Part shown: piece by piece, positions 33,996 to 43,575 of the stretch
Layout of the letters: each line of letters opens with the position of its first letter
Position numbering within the stretch: the stretch's first letter is position 1
Position numbers and translations under genes: made by a program
Notes under the pieces: model-generated
Databases searched by the model: none
What the model saw: only the letters and a program-made list of their open reading frames with translations
Told to the model about the DNA's origin: nothing
Source of the DNA: Gluconobacter wancherniae NBRC 103581
GTDB lineage: Bacteria; Pseudomonadota; Alphaproteobacteria; Acetobacterales; Acetobacteraceae
Assembly (NCBI RefSeq): GCF_007988885.1
Contig: NZ_BJUZ01000005.1
Coordinates: 1-64,000, forward strand
Direction of reading: 5' to 3'
DNA: 64,000 nt

Positions 33996-35513
33996 ATGTC
34001 CCGCAAGCTCCTGGCCCTTGCAATGGGCACTTGTCTGACCCTGAGTGCCTGCACTGTGGGTCCGAAGTACAAACCGGACGACATGAAGGTTCCGGATGCC
34101 TTCTCCGAGCAGCCACACGCGGCGACAGCTCAGGAGATTGCCCGCACTGAAGCAGACATGAAGGACTGGTGGGCGCAGTTCCACGATCCGATGCTCAATG
34201 CGCTTGTCGTGCAGGCGATCAAGGGAAACTACGATCTTCAGGCCGCGTCCCAGCATATTATTGCTGAGCAGGCTGTTCGCCGTGAGGCCCAGTCCGCTTG
34301 GTATCCGCAGCTCGATGCGTTTGCTGGCGGTGGTGATGACCGATATTCGGTCAACGTCGATAACTGGCCCCTGCGACCAGGCAATCCGGCCAACCGCCCG
34401 CAGGCCTCCATCCTGACTTATGGTGCGAAGGCTTCGTGGGAGATTGATCTTTTCGGTCATATTTCCCGGCAGGTCGAGGCCCGCAAGCGGATCGTCGAGG
34501 AGACGATCGAAGAGCGCCGGGCCATTCTGGTTTCGTTGCTGTCCGAACTTGCGACTGATTACGTGACGCTTCGTTCCGTGCAGGAGCGTCTGGATGTTAC
34601 CGAGCATAGCATCAAGGTTGCTCAGGCCTCCCGTGACCTGACTGAGCGTCTTTACACTCATGGTTTGGGTAACACTCTTGCCGTGGCGCAGGCGCAGACC
34701 GAGGAACATCTCGAACTTTCACGGCTTGCACCGCTTCACGCCCAGCAGGACAGGCTGACGCACGCAATCGCTGTGCTTCTGGGGCAGATGCCTGGTTCGC
34801 TTGAACAGGAACTTGAGGTTCGACGTCCTCTGCCCTCCATGCCGAGCTTCCCGGCCACGTTGCCGTCCATCGTTTTGGCCAACCGTCCGGATATTCGTGA
34901 AGCAGAGCGGCGTTACGCTGAAGACACGGCACGTATCGGGATTGCGGTTTCCAACCTGTATCCAAAATTCGTGGTTCCGCTCACGTTCAACCCGAATGCG
35001 TCTGCAGCCTATCAGGCGTTCCAGCTTGGTGGCATGAGCTGGCAGGCGATGATGCTGGCGACGTTGCCGATCATTCACGGTGGTCGATATACAGCAGAAA
35101 TTGCTCAGGCACGCGCAGGCGCTGAAGCAAGCCGCCTTCAGTATCGTGAAACTGTCTTGAAGGCGTTCCGTGAAGTCGAAGACTCCATGACCGACTGGCA
35201 GCATGACAACGAACTGGTTGCACAGCTTGAGCAGGCGTCTACGGATGCGGGGCTTGCAAGGGATCGGGCCCGCAAGCTGTTTAGTGCTGGTCTGACCGGA
35301 TACCTGAACGTTCTGACTACCGAGCAGACCGCTCTGTCCGCGCAGGATCAGGCGGTTGTGGGGCGCATGGCACGCTTGCGCGATGCGGTGTCGCTCTACA
35401 CGGCCATGGGCGCGGGCTGGCAAGGTAAAACTCTCGAAGACACGACGCTTCCCATTGAGAAGGGAAAGCAGAATTTCCTGGCACGAACAGTGTTGCGAGC
35501 GTTTTCTCGCTGA
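33996..35513 (+). CDS. Outer-membrane efflux lipoprotein, NodT/OprM type
   Basis: A 505-aa TolC-like channel with a lipoprotein signal (LTLSACTVGPKYK; the lipidated Cys is about residue 19). Two repeats of long coiled helices (about 60-250 and 280-470) are family-typical, with LANRPDIREAERR at the junction. It follows the fusion-protein gene by 1 bp, so the two form one export unit. Substrates are not predictable; organic acids or aromatic compounds are usual for DUF1656 operons. Confidence 0.9.
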   Translation: MSRKLLALAMGTCLTLSACTVGPKYKPDDMKVPDAFSEQPHAATAQEIARTEADMKDWWAQFHDPMLNALVVQAIKGNYDLQAASQHIIAEQAVRREAQSAWYPQLDAFAGGGDDRYSVNVDNWPLRPGNPANRPQASILTYGAKASWEIDLFGHISRQVEARKRIVEETIEERRAILVSLLSELATDYVTLRSVQERLDVTEHSIKVAQASRDLTERLYTHGLGNTLAVAQAQTEEHLELSRLAPLHAQQDRLTHAIAVLLGQMPGSLEQELEVRRPLPSMPSFPATLPSIVLANRPDIREAERRYAEDTARIGIAVSNLYPKFVVPLTFNPNASAAYQAFQLGGMSWQAMMLATLPIIHGGRYTAEIAQARAGAEASRLQYRETVLKAFREVEDSMTDWQHDNELVAQLEQASTDAGLARDRARKLFSAGLTGYLNVLTTEQTALSAQDQAVVGRMARLRDAVSLYTAMGAGWQGKTLEDTTLPIEKGKQNFLARTVLRAFSR

Positions 35514-35597
35514 GAATTGCTGGTGGCTGTCCGTTCCGTGTGCCTAAATTCTTCCGCTCAAGCGGTTTGATGATCTGGCATTCAGGAGAAGAACGGA

Positions 35598-36560
35598 ATG
35601 CTGATGTCTAGATGGACGTTTCTGCCGGTGCTGGCCGTACTGTGTGGTGGCATTTCAAACGCTGCCCCCGTTTCCACCGATATGACGATATCAGGGCCTC
35701 AGGGGGCGCTGGCGGGGACATTCCTGAGCTCGGGCGATCATGCACCGATAGTGTTGATGATACCGGGTTCTGGCCCCACAGATCGTGATGGTAACAGCGC
35801 CACTGGCATGCGCCCCGCAACACTGAGGTTGCTGGCTGAAGGCCTTGCAAACAGAGGCATTTCCTCCGTCCGCATTGACAAACGCGGGATGTTTGGAAGC
35901 CAGGCCGCAATCCCTGACGCCAATAAGGTTACCATCTCCGATTATGTTGACGATGTCCGGAACTGGGTGGGCGCAATTCGCAAGAAGACTGGCGTGCGCT
36001 GTGTCTGGGTTCTGGGGCATAGTGAGGGCGGGCTCGTTGCACTGGCTGCAGCACAGAAACCTGATGGAATCTGTGGATTGTTGCTCTTGTCTACCGCTGC
36101 CGTGTCCATGGACCGTCTTATCGGCTGGCAATTGCATAGAAATCCGGCCAATGCGCCTTTGCTGCCGCAGGCCGATATAGCGCTTGCCCGACTGAAGGCT
36201 GGTGAGCATTTCGATGATTCTGGCCTTGCAGTACCGTTGCGTCCGCTGTTTTCCAAGGAAATTCAGGGATATCTGATTGATGTCATGCATTATGATCCCG
36301 TAAAACTTGCATCGAAAATCTCGTTGCCGGTGTTGATCGTTCAGGGTGGCAGGGACGTGCAGGTCTTTCCCCGGAATGCAGAAATGTTGAAAGCTGTGTG
36401 CCCGAAGGCAGAGGTTCTTATGGTTCCTCAGATGACGCACGTGCTCAAGACAACGCCAGGTTCTGCGCCGCAGGACATGCTGAGGACATATACCGACGCA
36501 TCTTTACCTCTTTCGCCTGAAATTGTGCCTTCTGTTGCGCAGTTTGTTCTGAGACATTGA
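35598..36560 (+). CDS. Secreted alpha/beta hydrolase
   Basis: 320 aa with a Sec signal peptide (ending about ISNAAP, residue 24). The oxyanion region VLMIPGSGPTDRDGNS and the nucleophile elbow GHSEGG (Ser about residue 144) define a COG1073-type serine hydrolase; Asp in QGGRDVQVF and His in MTHVLK complete a plausible triad. It should act in the periplasm on an ester or amide, identity unknown. AGGAG lies 9 bases before ATG 35598. Confidence 0.8.
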   Translation: MLMSRWTFLPVLAVLCGGISNAAPVSTDMTISGPQGALAGTFLSSGDHAPIVLMIPGSGPTDRDGNSATGMRPATLRLLAEGLANRGISSVRIDKRGMFGSQAAIPDANKVTISDYVDDVRNWVGAIRKKTGVRCVWVLGHSEGGLVALAAAQKPDGICGLLLLSTAAVSMDRLIGWQLHRNPANAPLLPQADIALARLKAGEHFDDSGLAVPLRPLFSKEIQGYLIDVMHYDPVKLASKISLPVLIVQGGRDVQVFPRNAEMLKAVCPKAEVLMVPQMTHVLKTTPGSAPQDMLRTYTDASLPLSPEIVPSVAQFVLRH

Positions 36561-36593
36561 CCTTGTGCGCTGTCCGCCACACATCTGGGAATA

Positions 36594-36767
36594 ATGAGTG
36601 ATCATATGACAATGTCTGATGGACATCCTGCAGAGGACTATCTGAAACCAAAACTTGAAGCCCTGATCGAGGGTGCAGTTAGCGCAGGCTTTTCGCGTGA
36701 CGTTACGGTTGCAGTGCTGATCGATCTGCTGGACGACAGCGTTGCGCTAGATGTGGAGACGAGATGA
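36594..36767 (+). CDS. 57-aa protein translationally coupled to a DnaJ-family gene
   Basis: A short frame encodes an acidic, helical protein (middle LEALIEGAVSAGFSRDVTVA, end LLDDSVALDVETR) without signal or membrane helix. Its TGA overlaps the next ATG (ATGA), a strong sign of coupled translation. The family is not recognised. By position it could be a chaperone partner or regulator; this is inference from arrangement only. Confidence 0.5.
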   Translation: MSDHMTMSDGHPAEDYLKPKLEALIEGAVSAGFSRDVTVAVLIDLLDDSVALDVETR

Positions 36768-37669
36768 GCGACCCCTACTCGGTACTGGGTGTTTCCAGAA
36801 CTGCTACGGACAAGGAAATCCGTAGTGCGTACCGGAAACTCGCCAAGGAATACCATCCGGATCATAACCCGGATAACAAACAGGCCGAAGAGCGCTTCAA
36901 GGCGGTCGGGCAGGCCAACGCGATCCTTGGAGACAAGGAAAAGCGCGCACGTTTTGATCGTGGCGAAATAGACGGTGCCGGACAGGAGCGCGCGCCGTAT
37001 GGTGCTGGCTTCGGTGGTGGGCAGGGGCCAGGCGCACAGGGCTTCCGCGGTGGCGAGTTCAATCAGGAAGATCTGGGATCGTTCTTCTCGGATATGTTCA
37101 GTGGCGGTTTCAGCGGAGATTTCCAGCCAGGAGGCGCTGGTGGCCGCCGCGCTACAAAAGGCTCTGATCGTCGTTTCAGTGTTTCGGTATCGTTTGAGCA
37201 GGCTGTCCTGGGTACTTCCCTTGAGCTTGCCTTGGGCGAAAGCGGCCATACGGAAGTCCGCATTCCGCCGGGCGTTGAAGACGGGCAGACTTTGCGCGTG
37301 CGGGGCAAGGGTGCACCGGGGCGTGCAGGCATGGGCGGACAGCCCGGCGTTGCCGGAGATGCCCTGCTGACGATCACCGTCACTCCAGATCCGCGCTATA
37401 CCCGCGAGGGACGTAATCTGCGGGCTACGCAGGATGTGGATCTCAAGACGGCTGTTTTGGGTGGAAAACTTCGGGTGCCTACTCCCAAGGGTACCGTTAC
37501 GATGACCATTCCCAAGCATTCTGACAGTGGCACGGTTCTGCGTCTGGGCGGCCGTGGTATTGGCGCTGACAAGAACAATGCTGCGGGGGATCTTCTGGTG
37601 ACGCTTCGGGTTGTTATCGGCAAGCCGTCTGCTGCGCTGGAAGAATGTCTCGGCAAGCAGGAAAGCTGA
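36764..37669 (+). CDS. DnaJ-family co-chaperone (CbpA-like)
   Basis: 301 aa: a J domain (residues 1-70) with the HPD motif at 31-33, which stimulates Hsp70 ATPase; a Gly/Phe-rich linker (about 75-125); and the two-barrel C-terminal substrate domain (about 140-285), with PTPKGTVTMTIP. The zinc-finger repeats of true DnaJ are absent, so it is a class B/CbpA-type co-chaperone. It is coupled to the 57-aa gene upstream. Confidence 0.88.
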   Translation: MSDPYSVLGVSRTATDKEIRSAYRKLAKEYHPDHNPDNKQAEERFKAVGQANAILGDKEKRARFDRGEIDGAGQERAPYGAGFGGGQGPGAQGFRGGEFNQEDLGSFFSDMFSGGFSGDFQPGGAGGRRATKGSDRRFSVSVSFEQAVLGTSLELALGESGHTEVRIPPGVEDGQTLRVRGKGAPGRAGMGGQPGVAGDALLTITVTPDPRYTREGRNLRATQDVDLKTAVLGGKLRVPTPKGTVTMTIPKHSDSGTVLRLGGRGIGADKNNAAGDLLVTLRVVIGKPSAALEECLGKQES

Positions 37670-37679
37670 GCTGGTGGGT

Positions 37680-37823
37680 ATGATGCGTCGCGCCAGAGCA
37701 CGCCTTCCATCATGGCCATGGCGTGAAATTCTCGGCGTTATCGTAGCGTTGATTTTCGTGGTAGGTCTGGTTTTGATCAGCATGCATGCTCAGCTTCTCG
37801 CCGGGGAGTGGCATTTGCCTTAA
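37680..37823 (+). CDS. Small single-pass membrane protein (47 aa)
   Basis: Basic N-terminus (MMRRARARLPSWPWRE), one membrane helix (ILGVIVALIFVVGLVLI) and a short tail. It starts 10 bp after the DnaJ-family stop and is followed 35 bp later by the POT transporter, so it could belong to either. The function is unknown. An upstream start at 37611 would overlap the chaperone gene and is not favoured. Confidence 0.5.
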   Translation: MMRRARARLPSWPWREILGVIVALIFVVGLVLISMHAQLLAGEWHLP

Positions 37824-37858
37824 GGTGCGTGCCCGTCTCATCAAATGACGGGCTTCGC

Positions 37859-39361
37859 ATGACCGGATCTACATCTACGCTTACCGCTTCACACCAACCT
37901 GCCACCCGCAGGCAGGCTTTTACAGTCGTTCTGGCAATCGAGCTGTGGGAGCGGTTTGGCTATTACGGCATGCAGGCTGCCCTGACGATCTTTATGGTCG
38001 GCCAGCTTCGTATGTCCGACACCGCAGCCAATCTTCTCATGGGTGCACTGGCGGCCTTTACCTACATCACGCCTCTGTTGGGCGGTCTCATCGGAGACCG
38101 GCTTCTGGGAGCCCGCCCAGCGATGGTTCTGGGGGCGGTTTCGTTGGCCGCAGGATATGCCCTGCTTGCTGTTTCCCTTGGTTCTCCGCAATTTTTCCTG
38201 ATTGCAATGGCATTGATCGCCGCGGGGAATGGTCTTTTCAAACCCAATGCCGGAAATCTCGTCCGCAGAATTTATGAGGGTGATAATGCTGCCCTCGATG
38301 CGGCATTCACGCTCTACTATATGGCGGTCAATGTGGGATCGGCCGTGTCGATGCTTCTTACCCCATGGTTGCAGGATAATTATGGAGCGCCCGTCGCCTT
38401 CGGCGCATGTTCCGTCGGGCTGGTCATTGGTCTGGTTTATTATCTGTGGCGCGCGCGTTGGCTTTCCCAGACCATCGCAGCAAACGAGACTTCCTCAATG
38501 CAATGGGGACGGCTGGGGTTGGTCGTGGCAGGCATGGTTGTCGTGACTGCTGTCATTGCCTGGATTCTGGGGAACGCCGCTCTCGCGCGGACCTGCGTGA
38601 TTACGGCTGGCGTCGTGCTGATCCTGGGATGGGCAGTTCTCTATGTTCAGGCCCCTGCGCAAGAGCGGCCGGGTTTGCGTCTGACATATCTGCTTTCAAT
38701 CCAGACCATGTTCTATCTGGCCTTCTATCAACAGATGATGACATCGCTGACCCTGTTCGCATTGCGCGCTGTTTCTGGAGATTACGAGATTGCGGGCGTC
38801 ACGCTGTTTCATCTATCTGCGGGACAGTTTCAGGCATTGAATTCCATCTGGATCATGATCCTGAGCCCGATCCTTGCGGTGTTATACAACCGGCTTGGCG
38901 CCAAGGAGCGCGATATTTCCCTGCCGCGCAAGATGCTCCTCGGATACCTGTTTGCGGCTGCTGCCTTTGCAATATGGTGGGTGGCGTCCATTACCGCGCA
39001 TGGGCTTGTTTCGCCGTGGATCATGGTTGTTGGTTATGGATTGCTCTCCACGGCTGAACTCCTGACCAATGGTCTCGGCCTCGCGGTGATCGCGCGATAT
39101 GCACCTGCAAGGCTCAGCGGCTTCCTCATGGGAGGGCTTTATCTGCTTTGGGGCATCTCAATGTATGTCGGCAGCATCATCGCTAATGAAGCAGCGATGC
39201 CGTCCGATATGGTCTCGTCTGTGGGGCCAGCGTTTTATGCGCCCCTCTTCAGGACATTGTTCGCTACAGCTGTTGGAATTGTGATCGCGCTTGCTTGTTT
39301 GGAGCCTTTGGCTCGTCGTTGGGCCGAAGAACACGTAAACGTGATGATTGGCAAAGGTTAA
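37859..39361 (+). CDS. POT/PTR-family proton-coupled peptide transporter
   Basis: The 500-aa inner-membrane carrier has about 14 hydrophobic segments. The POT signature ExxERFxYY appears as ELWERFGYYGMQ near residue 30, and the second motif region GNGLFKPNAGNLVRRIYEG follows near residue 125. It imports di- and tripeptides with protons in most characterised members. The ATG at 37859 places the signature at the usual distance. Confidence 0.9.
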   Translation: MTGSTSTLTASHQPATRRQAFTVVLAIELWERFGYYGMQAALTIFMVGQLRMSDTAANLLMGALAAFTYITPLLGGLIGDRLLGARPAMVLGAVSLAAGYALLAVSLGSPQFFLIAMALIAAGNGLFKPNAGNLVRRIYEGDNAALDAAFTLYYMAVNVGSAVSMLLTPWLQDNYGAPVAFGACSVGLVIGLVYYLWRARWLSQTIAANETSSMQWGRLGLVVAGMVVVTAVIAWILGNAALARTCVITAGVVLILGWAVLYVQAPAQERPGLRLTYLLSIQTMFYLAFYQQMMTSLTLFALRAVSGDYEIAGVTLFHLSAGQFQALNSIWIMILSPILAVLYNRLGAKERDISLPRKMLLGYLFAAAAFAIWWVASITAHGLVSPWIMVVGYGLLSTAELLTNGLGLAVIARYAPARLSGFLMGGLYLLWGISMYVGSIIANEAAMPSDMVSSVGPAFYAPLFRTLFATAVGIVIALACLEPLARRWAEEHVNVMIGKG

Positions 39362-39573
39362 CAGCCCATCGAATGAACTGTTTGTAATTTGGCGGAAATC
39401 CTCGGAAACCAAGTCGTATTGTTGTGATAATTGTTGCGACGATGGCACGGGTTTCATGAAAGATGAGGGTTTCCTTGGCTTTCCGCTCTATTCTGGACCA
39501 GTTCTGGACTGTATGAGTCGCCCCTTCTGATCGAAAGCCGACGCGATGGCATAAAGAGGGGCAGTTCCAGATC

Positions 39574-41154
39574 ATGCAGCAAGTTAGCAGTGAGTGGTTG
39601 AAAGTTCTGGGGATGGCCTGCGCCATAAGCTCTGTATTTCCCTTGGGACTTTCAGGTGCGTATGCCGAGACGACAAAGAAAACTGCGGCGAAGCACCATT
39701 CATCTGCACAGCCTCCTCATCAGACCGGTAACATTGCTGCGAACCATCCTCACACGATGGGTTCGCCGGTCATCCGCAATACGGGGCGTCAGCCAACATT
39801 TCCGGCGATCCAATCTGCAGGGCCTGTTCCGGCTCAGGATAGTGGGGCGATCAGTGACTCCACCCAGCACAGCTTTTTCCCGGCGAGTTTTCATGACTGG
39901 CTGACGCAGAGCACCATGACCGGCGACTGGGGTGGATATCGGACACGTCTGACCAATATGGGCATCAATATTGGTGGCCATTATCTCGAAGACAGTGCCG
40001 GAAATCCGATGGGGGGCAAGTCCAAGAACGTTCGGTATGCAGATGAATTCGGCATCAACGTCGATTTCAATCTAAAGAAGCTGACAGGCTGGAATCTCGG
40101 TATGATCCATACTCTGATTACCGCACGTCAAGGGCTTGGACTTGGCGCCACACTGCCGGCGCTGGACAGTCCACAGCAGATTTTCGGTTCGGGTGAGACG
40201 GTTCGATTGACGCGTCTATCTTGGGAAATGCCCTGGAACCATTATGTCTCGACGGAAGTCGGTGAAATTAACACTGAGAATGATTTCGAGCAGTCGTCAA
40301 TGTACTGGGGGATGAGCCAGTACTGTCAGTTCGAATCAAATGCGATCTGCGGTATGCCTCAGTCCATCGCGATGAATTCAGGTTATGGTTATTACCCGAC
40401 GGCCCATCCGGGCGCATGGGTGAAGTTCTATCCTGCGGGCAATAACCATTATCTCGTCCAGTTCGGCGCTTATTCAGTCGATCCAGTGATCTCGAATACG
40501 CATAATGGCTGGAAGATGAACCTTCACGGTGCGACGGGTACTTACGTGCCGTTCCAGCTCGGCTGGCATCGCGGCGGTAATGATGATTTCAGTGGCCCGC
40601 TACAGACGAACATCAAGATTGGTGGTTACTGGGATTCATCGCAGGTCAGCGATGTATATTCCAAACTGGCGTCCTACGGCGTGCCGTCACAGTATCTGAT
40701 CTCTGCACCGACCGCCAAGGTTCGTGGCCGTTTTGGTGGTTGGTTCCAGTTTGATCATATGCTTGAGCGCGATGCGTCCGACCCGAGCCGTGGAACGTCT
40801 TTCTTTGGCTCGTTCACCTGGGGTGATCCGCGTACGGCAGTTGCTCCGTATTTCATCACCTGGGGTTTGACCCGCAAGGGCACGTTTGCAAACCGTCCGA
40901 ACGATACGATCAGCCTTGGTATGAAGATGCTCTGGGTCAATCCGAAGCTGACGATCTGGGCTCGTCAGATGCAGGCTGCAGGTGCAGATTTCAACAAGCC
41001 TTCAGGCGAGAGTGCCATGGAACTCAACTATGGCTGGCGCCCGACACCTTGGCTCGTGATCCGTCCGGGTGCCCAGTATATCTGGAACACGGGTGGCACA
41101 CATCGCTACAAGAACCCGCTGCTGCTTGATTTCGAAACAGGTATCACGTTCTGA
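39574..41154 (+). CDS. OprB-family carbohydrate porin
   Basis: A 526-aa outer-membrane beta-barrel with a signal peptide (LSGAYA, about residue 29) and a His/Pro/Gln-rich linker (30-105), then the OprB barrel with TGDWGGYRTRLTNMGINIGG at its start and a terminal aromatic (LDFETGITF). OprB porins admit glucose and other sugars. It ends with a strong terminator and is convergent with the TonB receptor gene. Confidence 0.88.
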   Translation: MQQVSSEWLKVLGMACAISSVFPLGLSGAYAETTKKTAAKHHSSAQPPHQTGNIAANHPHTMGSPVIRNTGRQPTFPAIQSAGPVPAQDSGAISDSTQHSFFPASFHDWLTQSTMTGDWGGYRTRLTNMGINIGGHYLEDSAGNPMGGKSKNVRYADEFGINVDFNLKKLTGWNLGMIHTLITARQGLGLGATLPALDSPQQIFGSGETVRLTRLSWEMPWNHYVSTEVGEINTENDFEQSSMYWGMSQYCQFESNAICGMPQSIAMNSGYGYYPTAHPGAWVKFYPAGNNHYLVQFGAYSVDPVISNTHNGWKMNLHGATGTYVPFQLGWHRGGNDDFSGPLQTNIKIGGYWDSSQVSDVYSKLASYGVPSQYLISAPTAKVRGRFGGWFQFDHMLERDASDPSRGTSFFGSFTWGDPRTAVAPYFITWGLTRKGTFANRPNDTISLGMKMLWVNPKLTIWARQMQAAGADFNKPSGESAMELNYGWRPTPWLVIRPGAQYIWNTGGTHRYKNPLLLDFETGITF

Positions 41155-41200
41155 AAATCGCAACCCTTGCCCTTCATGAGGGGCAGGAAATTTGCGGAAA

Positions 41201-41232
41201 AAGCCTGATCGGTAACCGATCAGGCTTTTTTT
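41201..41232 (+). terminator. Strong intrinsic terminator
   Basis: AAGCCTGATCGG (41201-41212) and its perfect complement (41216-41227) with a TAA loop, running into a seven-T tract. It ends the oprB transcript and sits 10 bp from the convergent receptor gene's stop; the A-run on its other side may let it act in both directions. Confidence 0.9.
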
Positions 41233-41242
41233 GTATTCGGGC

Positions 41243-43450
41243 TTAAAGATCTGTCGTGAAGGAGACCTTGAAAGTCCGTGGAGCGCCTTGAAGGAGGTAG
41301 CCGTTGAAGGAGGATGCCCAGTAACGTGTGTTGGCGATGTTATCCACGCCAAAGCGCAATGTGACGGGCTTGTGATAGGTGACGAACGTGTAGCGTGCAC
41401 CCAGATCGAACCGTGTCCAGACGGGGAGATGCAGCGTATTGGCCGTGTTGACCCACTGTTTCCCCGTATTGACGACACGCCCGACAACAGTTGCGCCTTG
41501 CAGGAACGGCACATCATATTCGAGGTTGCCGTTGATTGTGTAGTTCGGAACTCCGATGGCTGAGTGGCCATTCTGGAGACCGCCTGCTGTGTTACGCAGG
41601 GAAGCGTCAATGAGTGTTCCACCACCATTGAAGCGCAGGCCGGGTAGGATCTCACCATTGACGCTGAGCTCTACGCCGCGGTTCCGCTGAAGACCGTTGA
41701 GGCGGTAGGCATATGTGCCGGTGGAGCCGATGGCCTCTGCATATCCGTAAGGTTGTGAGATCTGGTAAAACGCCAGAGACGCGCTGAAACGTCCGATGTC
41801 ATACTTGGCCCCAACCTCGTACTGCGTGGATTTGTAGGGCGGGAAAACCTGACCTACGTTAATGACGTTGCCCGTGGCAGTTGGCCCCTGAGACAAGCCC
41901 TCAATCCTGTTGAAATACAGGGATGTCTGGCGCGTCGTATGAATGACAAGGCCCACCACCGGGGTGATGGCATCCTGATTGTAATGGGCATTTTCGGCGC
42001 CTCGTCCGGTCTTGGAATACTGATATCCATTGATCAGCATGTTCTGGTAGCGAAAGCCGCCGGTCAGTGCGACACGATCATGAAAGAACGACATCGTATC
42101 GGAGAAGAACAGGCTGTACAGGCGTGTTCTGCTGGTTGATTGTGGATCATCCAGAACACCGTTGGAGTAGGTCTGTGCGGGCGCGGCGACTGCTGGGGTG
42201 TTATAAATGTTTGTAGTGATGGGCGTCAGCGCCATGCTGTACGCAGCACCACTATCAGCCCAGAGCGATGAGCCACCGGCGTTGATTTCGTGTCGAACCG
42301 GCCCAGTGCTGAAATGTGCGCGAACTCCCGCTCTCGTGCTTTCATTGGTCTGAGCATAGGGTACGTACATGCTGCCGGCCGTGGCCGCGCCTGTCGTGGC
42401 GTTCTGTACGGTCGGGGAGGAGTAGTTACCATCCTCGTTGCTTCCGAGGCCCCCGAACGCCCCATAGACCGTGATATGATCTGAAAGATCGTGCTCGGCA
42501 TTGAGCATGCCGAAGATGTAGTTGAGGTTGTTATAGGCCCAGCGCTGGCCAAAATTATGTGATGCCGAGGGTACGCTGGGCACGGAAGTCACACCACTTC
42601 CCAGGAAGATGGCAGGGCGCCCGCCATCCACACCCTGGTTTTGATAGTTCATGTCCAGTGAAATGCGCGTGCGGTTGCTGCTGTCGTGCCAGTCGAAATC
42701 CGCACCAAGAACCGCAGAATGACGGTATTCGTTATTGATTGCGTCTTCACCGGACATGCCTGCGACGTTAAGGCGCACACCAAAGTTCTTTTCCGGTCCG
42801 AAACGACGTCCGACATCAATGCTGCCACCCCCCATGGCGCTGCTGGTGTAGTCTCCCGTCAGGCGCGTGATGGGGGCATTGGTGGCATGTTTGAACATCA
42901 GATTGATGTTGCCGCCAATGGCTGACCCGCTGGGCGCTGCGCCATTGAGGAAAGCGCTGGCACCGTTCAGGACCTGAACCTGATCGTATGGCTGTGGCGA
43001 GACGAGCTGTCTGGGCGTGATGCCGTAAAGGCCATTGATGGCAATGTCATCGCCATTCAGCACGAAGCCACGAATGACGAACATTTCCGAGAAGTTGCCA
43101 TAGCCATACGTTGTCCGCACCGAAGGGTCGTTTTCGAGGACTTCGCCCAACGTTTGGGACTGCTGGTTCAGGATCAGGCTTGAGTTGTAACTGCGGATAT
43201 TGAACGGCACATCCAAACCGCGCTTGTTGCCGAGCGCACCAAGCTGGCCTCCACTGGTGACTTCCATCTGGTTGCGGCGCTTGGCTTTTACAACGATCTG
43301 TTCGTCCGTCTGGGCGGCGGCTTTCTCCGGAGTGGCGGCGGGTTGGCTCGCAGCGGCATGCGCGGACATGCTGACGCCTGCGAGAAGGAGAAGCGACAGA
43401 CTTGCGAAGGTGTGACGCTGCGGGAATTTCGCTGCAGGGAGTGCGCTCAC
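41243..43450 (-). CDS. TonB-dependent siderophore receptor
   Basis: The 735-aa outer-membrane protein has a signal peptide (VSMSAHA), a TonB-box region (EQIVVKAKR near residue 50), a plug domain (about 75-180, with YGYGNFSEMFVIRGF and IAINGLYGITPRQL) and a 22-strand barrel ending FKVSFTTDL. It resembles ferrichrome/ferric-coprogen-type receptors; the ligand cannot be named. A Fur-like box lies 42 bp upstream, which fits iron control. Confidence 0.9.
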   Translation of the reverse strand: MSALPAAKFPQRHTFASLSLLLLAGVSMSAHAAASQPAATPEKAAAQTDEQIVVKAKRRNQMEVTSGGQLGALGNKRGLDVPFNIRSYNSSLILNQQSQTLGEVLENDPSVRTTYGYGNFSEMFVIRGFVLNGDDIAINGLYGITPRQLVSPQPYDQVQVLNGASAFLNGAAPSGSAIGGNINLMFKHATNAPITRLTGDYTSSAMGGGSIDVGRRFGPEKNFGVRLNVAGMSGEDAINNEYRHSAVLGADFDWHDSSNRTRISLDMNYQNQGVDGGRPAIFLGSGVTSVPSVPSASHNFGQRWAYNNLNYIFGMLNAEHDLSDHITVYGAFGGLGSNEDGNYSSPTVQNATTGAATAGSMYVPYAQTNESTRAGVRAHFSTGPVRHEINAGGSSLWADSGAAYSMALTPITTNIYNTPAVAAPAQTYSNGVLDDPQSTSRTRLYSLFFSDTMSFFHDRVALTGGFRYQNMLINGYQYSKTGRGAENAHYNQDAITPVVGLVIHTTRQTSLYFNRIEGLSQGPTATGNVINVGQVFPPYKSTQYEVGAKYDIGRFSASLAFYQISQPYGYAEAIGSTGTYAYRLNGLQRNRGVELSVNGEILPGLRFNGGGTLIDASLRNTAGGLQNGHSAIGVPNYTINGNLEYDVPFLQGATVVGRVVNTGKQWVNTANTLHLPVWTRFDLGARYTFVTYHKPVTLRFGVDNIANTRYWASSFNGYLLQGAPRTFKVSFTTDL

Positions 43451-43491
43451 GGTAACCTCAGATAAACAGAATTGGCACGCTCCATACGATA

Positions 43492-43508
43492 TTGATAATT
43501 ATTCGCAA
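43492..43508. promoter_or_regulatory. Fur-like iron box before the TonB receptor
   Basis: TTGATAATTATTCGCAA closely resembles the alphaproteobacterial Fur-type pattern TTGCGAATnATTCGCAA, an imperfect palindrome. It lies 42 bp upstream of the receptor start. A weaker related inverted repeat TGCG-AA-CGCA (45158-45167) lies upstream of the second oprB. Confidence 0.5.
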
Positions 43509-43532
43509 GTCCATGAGTGTGGAGAAGTGTTT

Positions 43533-43553
43533 CAGCCCCCCTGAAGGGGGCTG
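43533..43553 (-). terminator. GC-rich hairpin after the second oprB
   Basis: CAGCCCCC (43533-43540) and GGGGGCTG (43546-43553) form a strong stem with a five-base loop, 23 bp past the oprB stop on the minus strand. No T tract follows, so termination may need Rho or be partial. Confidence 0.45.
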
Positions 43554-43575
43554 TGTTCAGGCAATCCAGCTGGTC

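Noticed and set aside
33146-34084. 312-aa open frame antisense to the HlyD gene
   Set aside because: Fully covered by an unmistakable membrane fusion protein gene; the reverse frame shows no family features.
36638-37783. 381-aa open frame antisense to the DnaJ-family gene
   Set aside because: The sense strand has a clear J domain with HPD and C-terminal domains; the reverse frame is only a shadow.
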